Shown here one piece after another: positions 40,216 to 43,208 of a stretch of 43,208 nt of DNA; position 1 is the stretch's first letter, and every line of letters starts with the position of its first letter. The stretch comes from Archaeoglobaceae archaeon. GTDB taxonomy: Archaea > Halobacteriota > Archaeoglobi > Archaeoglobales > Archaeoglobaceae. The position numbers and the translations under genes are program-made. The notes below the pieces were generated by a model. It was not told where the DNA came from. It worked only from the letters and a program-made list of their open reading frames with translations, and did not search any database. Location of the stretch: NCBI GenBank assembly GCA_026986375.1, contig JALSOQ010000012.1, forward strand, positions 1 through 43,208. The letters run 5' to 3'.

Positions 40216-40611
40216 TCAACGAGCGTCGAAGTAGCTTATCTCCACGACATCCGCTTCAGTCGTGTCGAGAATTCCGGTATTGTGCACTTTTACTATCCTT
40301 CCCACACCCCTGACGTTCAGCCTCAGCCTTACTACGGTCATTTCGCTTTCTTGAATGATGCTTTCGGACGCGAAGATAAGAGAATGAGTGTGCACGTCCT
40401 TTCCTACGACTTCAGCTATTATTCCCGTAGTCCCCCTGTCTATGTCGTGGAGTCTTGTGGGAGTTAGAAACACCAAATCTCCAACATCCACTTTCAAAGC
40501 GGTAGTGACGTTATGGGCGCTTCTTAGCTCTATAGTCTTGACCACCCTCTTCATGAGTTCCTCTATCGTCCTCTTAGAAACGCCCGTAATTACGAAACAC
40601 CTCATGGCCAT
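40216..40611 (-). CDS. DUF473 family protein
   Basis: This 131-residue protein matches the archaeal DUF473 family as I remember it: FVITGVSKRTIEELM, IELRSAHNVTTALKVDVGDL and VFLTPTRLHDIDRGTTGIIA. It is a small, soluble, probably beta-rich protein with no known function and a taxon range centred on methanogens and Archaeoglobales. The ATG at 40611 forms a TGATG overlap with the PAC2-family gene; a GTG one codon upstream is also in frame. It converges with the cytochrome gene, one base apart. Confidence 0.85.
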   Translation of the reverse strand: MAMRCFVITGVSKRTIEELMKRVVKTIELRSAHNVTTALKVDVGDLVFLTPTRLHDIDRGTTGIIAEVVGKDVHTHSLIFASESIIQESEMTVVRLRLNVRGVGRIVKVHNTGILDTTEADVVEISYFDAR

Positions 40612-41348
40612 CACCCATACATCGGAAGCTCTTCCCTTCTAACCGCTCTCTCCTCATGCATCCTCGCCTGTTCGGCAAGCTTCTGCATCTGTGCCTCTAT
40701 CATCTCCGCCTCCTTTATCAGCTTTTCAACGCTTACGTTCCAGTCGAACATCTTGTTTAGAACGTTTATTACTTCCGCCGCAGCCCTCGGATCGGGATTG
40801 AAACCGAGAGTCTCTCCGAGTAAAGCCAAGCCGGGGAACTTCTTAGCCACGCACTCCGTCAAGATGCTTCCTGCGATTCCAGAAATAGTTCCGCTCTTGA
40901 ATATTTCGACGTAGTTCTTTATCTCTTCAAGAAGTTCCTTAGTGGTCGCAGCCCCAAAGACTCTCTTCTTGTCCTCGAAAGTCGCTACTCCTGCTAAGGA
41001 GAATATCCTTTTTGCGTTTATCTTCATTGCCCAGTCAACAATCCTCTGACTCATTTCATGAACGGCATACGGAACTATCGGAACGTCCGAATGGATCAGA
41101 ACGAAACCCAAATCCACGGACTGGTATATCCTAACGGGGGGAAGGATTATTCCGTCCATGAGCGAGGCGATTGGCGGGAGACTTTTTGACTCTATTATTC
41201 CTATCTGCTCCAAGTTGAGCTCCATTATGAAGTGGGACGAAACTATCGTCCCCACGAGTCCGATTCCGGGAAAGCTCGTAATCAGAATAGGATTTCTAAC
41301 GTCCACCTTCTCGACTATTATCTTCGTCTCAAAATCGTTCATGATCAT
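40611..41348 (-). CDS. PAC2-family (proteasome assembly chaperone-like) protein
   Basis: This 245-residue protein is an archaeal PAC2/DUF75 protein. It has NPILITSFPGIGLVGTIVSSH at the start, the central VPYAVHEMSQRIVDWAMK, SLAGVATFEDKKRVFGAATT and SGIAGSILTECVAKKFPGLA, and a C-terminal helical tail rich in Glu/Arg. Archaeal members such as PbaB bind proteasome subunits or related ATPases. Which partner this one has is not known. It is the first gene of a pair with DUF473. An ATG two codons downstream of the given start is an alternative. Confidence 0.88.
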   Translation of the reverse strand: MIMNDFETKIIVEKVDVRNPILITSFPGIGLVGTIVSSHFIMELNLEQIGIIESKSLPPIASLMDGIILPPVRIYQSVDLGFVLIHSDVPIVPYAVHEMSQRIVDWAMKINAKRIFSLAGVATFEDKKRVFGAATTKELLEEIKNYVEIFKSGTISGIAGSILTECVAKKFPGLALLGETLGFNPDPRAAAEVINVLNKMFDWNVSVEKLIKEAEMIEAQMQKLAEQARMHEERAVRREELPMYG

Positions 41349-41390
41349 CGGTCGATAAAAGCTTATTTATCGTTTTCCATACTCTCCGCC

Positions 41391-41696
41391 ATGAGAGAAT
41401 ACAGGTTCAAAAGAGGATACAAGCCCACTCAGGAGAGATTGGAAGAGCTAATAGTGAAGCACTTCGGAGGATTCGAGAAGGATGGAGAGGTTTACATCGT
41501 AAAGTTCGGAGCCATAGAGGAACTGAGGTTGTGGATAAAGGACAAGAAGCTTTACGCCGAATCGAAGACCAACCCCAACGTGCCAGAAGATGTGGCCGTT
41601 CAAACCATAAAGACTTATAACAGATTTTTGGAGGAGTTGACAGGATATACCGCAAAAGAAAGGCAGAAGATGCTAAAAAAGGAGGTCGAAAGCTAA
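41391..41696 (+). CDS. DUF5611-type small archaeal protein
   Basis: This 101-residue protein begins [20 protein letters not shown] and contains [19 protein letters not shown] and [17 protein letters not shown], features of the archaeal DUF5611 family as I remember it. The function is unknown. A TATA-like cttatttatcg about 25 bases before the ATG supports a leaderless start at 41391, although the frame is open further upstream. It converges with purM with a four-base overlap and is divergent from the PAC2-family gene. Confidence 0.8.
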   Translation: MREYRFKRGYKPTQERLEELIVKHFGGFEKDGEVYIVKFGAIEELRLWIKDKKLYAESKTNPNVPEDVAVQTIKTYNRFLEELTGYTAKERQKMLKKEVES

Positions 41697-42691
41697 TCAA
41701 TTCTCAAATCCTTGACGAAGACCCCTTCTCCCTCTTCAACGTATCCAACTATCCTTCCGTCCGTTATTCCTGCCCTCTCCAACCTTTTAGCCCCGTCCTT
41801 CGGCATTACGATTGCGAATCCCATACCCATGTTGAACGTCCTGAACATCTCCACGTCATCTACGTTCCCGAGCTCCTGTATGAATTTGAAAATCCTGTGC
41901 GGTTTCAGCGGTTTGTCTATTACGAATCTGACGTTCTTCAACCTCTTCAGATTCAGCAGACCACCTCCGGTTATGTGAGCCATTCCGTGGACTTCGTAAT
42001 TTCTGACGATCTCTAAAACTTCCCTAACGTATATTCTCGTCGGAGTCAGGAGTTCCTCCCCTATACTCTTCCCGTCTTCGAATTCGTCGGTGTAGCTGTA
42101 ACCGGCACTTTCTATAACCTTTCTTGCAAGAGTCAATCCGTTGCTGTGAATTCCGCTACTCGGTATTCCGAATATCACGTCTCCGGGCTTGATGTCTTCT
42201 CCCGTGATGATCCTGTCCTTATCCACCACACCTACTGCGGTTCCGACGAGATCCCATCCCTTTATGAGATCGGGGAGGGTTGCGGTTTCTCCGCCGACCA
42301 AAGTTATGTCCGCCATTTCGCATCCTCTCTCCAAACCCTTCGCAATCTCCTCCATAACGCTCTCATCAGGCTTGAAAGTCGCTATATAATCCACCATAGC
42401 GATCGGTTCCGCCCCTACAGCTATAAGATCGTTCACGTTCATAGCGACACAATCTATGCCGATCGTGTCGAACTTCCCGAGTTTTTCGGCGACAATTATC
42501 TTAGTCCCGACTCCGTCCGTAGTTATCGCCAGTCCAAATTCTCCGAAGTCCAAAACACTCGCATAGTGCCTTAAAAGTATAGGCCTACCGAATCCTTTTC
42601 TCACGTGCTTTATCTGTCCCAAAAGAGCTTTTACCGCCCTCTCTTCCTGAAATATGTCGACTCCCGCCTTAGCGTAGCTGAACTTCTCCAT
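41693..42691 (-). CDS. purM: Phosphoribosylformylglycinamidine cyclo-ligase
   Basis: Makes aminoimidazole ribotide from FGAM with ATP in purine synthesis. The 332-residue protein has the N-terminal [16 protein letters not shown], the ATP-binding [33 protein letters not shown] and [11 protein letters not shown], and the C-terminal [16 protein letters not shown]. Length is normal. A TTG start at 42709 is possible in frame; the ATG at 42691 is preferred because it matches the conserved N-terminus. The TATA-like gttataaatc (42736-42745) serves this gene and, in the other direction, the KaiC-like gene. Confidence 0.95.
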   Translation of the reverse strand: MEKFSYAKAGVDIFQEERAVKALLGQIKHVRKGFGRPILLRHYASVLDFGEFGLAITTDGVGTKIIVAEKLGKFDTIGIDCVAMNVNDLIAVGAEPIAMVDYIATFKPDESVMEEIAKGLERGCEMADITLVGGETATLPDLIKGWDLVGTAVGVVDKDRIITGEDIKPGDVIFGIPSSGIHSNGLTLARKVIESAGYSYTDEFEDGKSIGEELLTPTRIYVREVLEIVRNYEVHGMAHITGGGLLNLKRLKNVRFVIDKPLKPHRIFKFIQELGNVDDVEMFRTFNMGMGFAIVMPKDGAKRLERAGITDGRIVGYVEEGEGVFVKDLRID

Positions 42692-42735
42692 GAACAGAGT
42701 GCTTTGCAAAGCCTTATTACCGATGCGGTCGAAAG

Positions 42736-42745
42736 ATTTATAACG
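42736..42745. promoter_or_regulatory. Shared TATA region of purM and the KaiC-like gene
   Basis: GATTTATAAC on the plus strand is 24 bases before ATG 42764 and, read on the other strand as GTTATAAATC, about 27 bases before the likely purM transcription start. One AT-rich core appears to drive both divergent genes. Confidence 0.5.
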
Positions 42746-42763
42746 TTTGAATCCATATCGATT

Positions 42764-43208
42764 ATGGTGAGTATAATTATGATCAAGATTTCGACTGGTA
42801 TAGAGGGTTTGGATAGAATGCTGAAAGGCGGTCTTATAAGGGGAAGGACGTATCTCGTGAAGGGAAGACCCGGTGCAGGAAAAACCATTCTGTCGATTCA
42901 GTTTCTCTTGGAGGGCTTGAGGAAAGGAGAAGAAGTTATGTTCGTGTCTCTTACCGAAGATGTCGCCGAAATCAGGGAGAACATGGAAGAGTTGGGTTTG
43001 GACGTTTCCGGAATAGAGTTCGTGGACGCATCTCCGACGGGAGATAGGACTATATTCGGAGACCTCTTCTTTACGAGCTTCGAGGTGGATACTCAGGGTT
43101 TTAAGTCCATGCTCGAAGCTAAGTTCGATAAATCCGTTCCGAACAGACTCGTAATAGATCCGATATCCATGCTCAGGGCATCGGCGAAGAGTGACGTCGA
43201 ATACAAGA
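42764..43208 (+). CDS. KaiC/RAD55-like ATPase, partial
   Basis: The window ends inside this gene after 148 codons. The visible part is a RecA-superfamily domain: [16 protein letters not shown], Walker A GRPGAGKT (34-41), [17 protein letters not shown], and a Walker B-like strand [12 protein letters not shown]. This is the standard start of an archaeal KaiC-like or RAD55-like ATPase, often involved in signalling or gene regulation. The ATG at 42764 follows a TATA box by 24 bases, so the start is probably leaderless. Whether a second KaiC domain follows cannot be seen. Confidence 0.85.
   Translation, partial: MVSIIMIKISTGIEGLDRMLKGGLIRGRTYLVKGRPGAGKTILSIQFLLEGLRKGEEVMFVSLTEDVAEIRENMEELGLDVSGIEFVDASPTGDRTIFGDLFFTSFEVDTQGFKSMLEAKFDKSVPNRLVIDPISMLRASAKSDVEYK

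Noticed and set aside
1-43208. tRNA, rRNA, CRISPR or insertion sequence
   Set aside because: All gaps over 80 bases were read on both strands; no cloverleaf, regular spaced repeats, transposase or terminal inverted repeats were seen.

Overview
The window is a gene-dense piece of a euryarchaeal chromosome, most likely from the Archaeoglobales (Archaeoglobus, Ferroglobus or Geoglobus; the genus cannot be fixed from this sequence). The reasons are an archaeal five-subunit CO dehydrogenase/acetyl-CoA synthase operon, formylmethanofuran dehydrogenase-like genes, archaeal-only families (SRP54, adenylate kinase with zinc lid, archaeosine enzymes, DUF473, DUF5611, RtcA, GTPBP1-like GTPase), a multihaem c-type cytochrome, lysine/glutamate-rich proteins with AGA/AGG arginine codons, and no methyl-coenzyme M reductase in view. 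Many first genes have a TATA-like box about 25 bases before the start codon and no Shine-Dalgarno, so leaderless transcripts look common. Genes inside operons carry clear GGAGG-type sites or overlap as ATGA/TGATG.

Layout. 1-6.3 kb: SRP54, a decayed AIM24-family pseudogene, a GNAT acetyltransferase, an M20 deacylase, adenylate kinase divergent from a DUF483-type protein, and an Agl23-type membrane glycosyltransferase. 6.3-6.5 kb holds two tandem C/D box guide RNAs on the minus strand. 6.5-7.6 kb is a PadR regulator plus SdpI-like membrane protein with a palindromic operator at the regulator's start. 7.7-10.9 kb is a plus-strand operon: AN1-finger rhomboid protease, archaeosine radical SAM enzyme RaSEA, DUF89 protein and a cysteine-rich protein. 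10.9-19.6 kb: an unknown protein, RtcA, nicotinamidase, two small membrane proteins, a GTPBP1-like GTPase, a cation efflux protein fused to a NifX-like domain, a TPR membrane protein, an EMC6-like protein and ThrRS. 19.7-25.4 kb is an operon of nitroreductase, ABC exporter, TgtA and ArcS. 25.4-29.3 kb: LeuC/HacA, an unknown membrane protein, Mrp/PHP, ThpR.

29.3-39.3 kb is the one-carbon block, all on the minus strand: an Fe-S protein, a FwdB-like and a FwdD-like protein, then cdhA-cdhB-cdhC-(28-codon gene)-cooC-cdhD-cdhE, the Wood-Ljungdahl carbonyl branch. Two things here look undescribed. One is the 28-codon gene, which is a free-standing copy of the CdhC C-terminal tail. The other is the FwdB-like protein, which has no cysteine where the tungsten/molybdenum ligand should be and is encoded beside a ferredoxin carrying a CdhE-type Fe-S domain. 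39.4-43.2 kb: an N-glycosylation-rich five-haem cytochrome, DUF473, a PAC2-family protein, DUF5611, PurM and the start of a KaiC/RAD55-like ATPase cut by the window end.

Functional links: three archaeosine genes (raSEA, tgtA, arcS) lie within 17 kb; RNA end-processing is represented by RtcA and ThpR; and the Agl23-type gene and the sequon-rich cytochrome both point to N-glycosylated surface proteins. No tRNA, rRNA, CRISPR array or insertion sequence was found.
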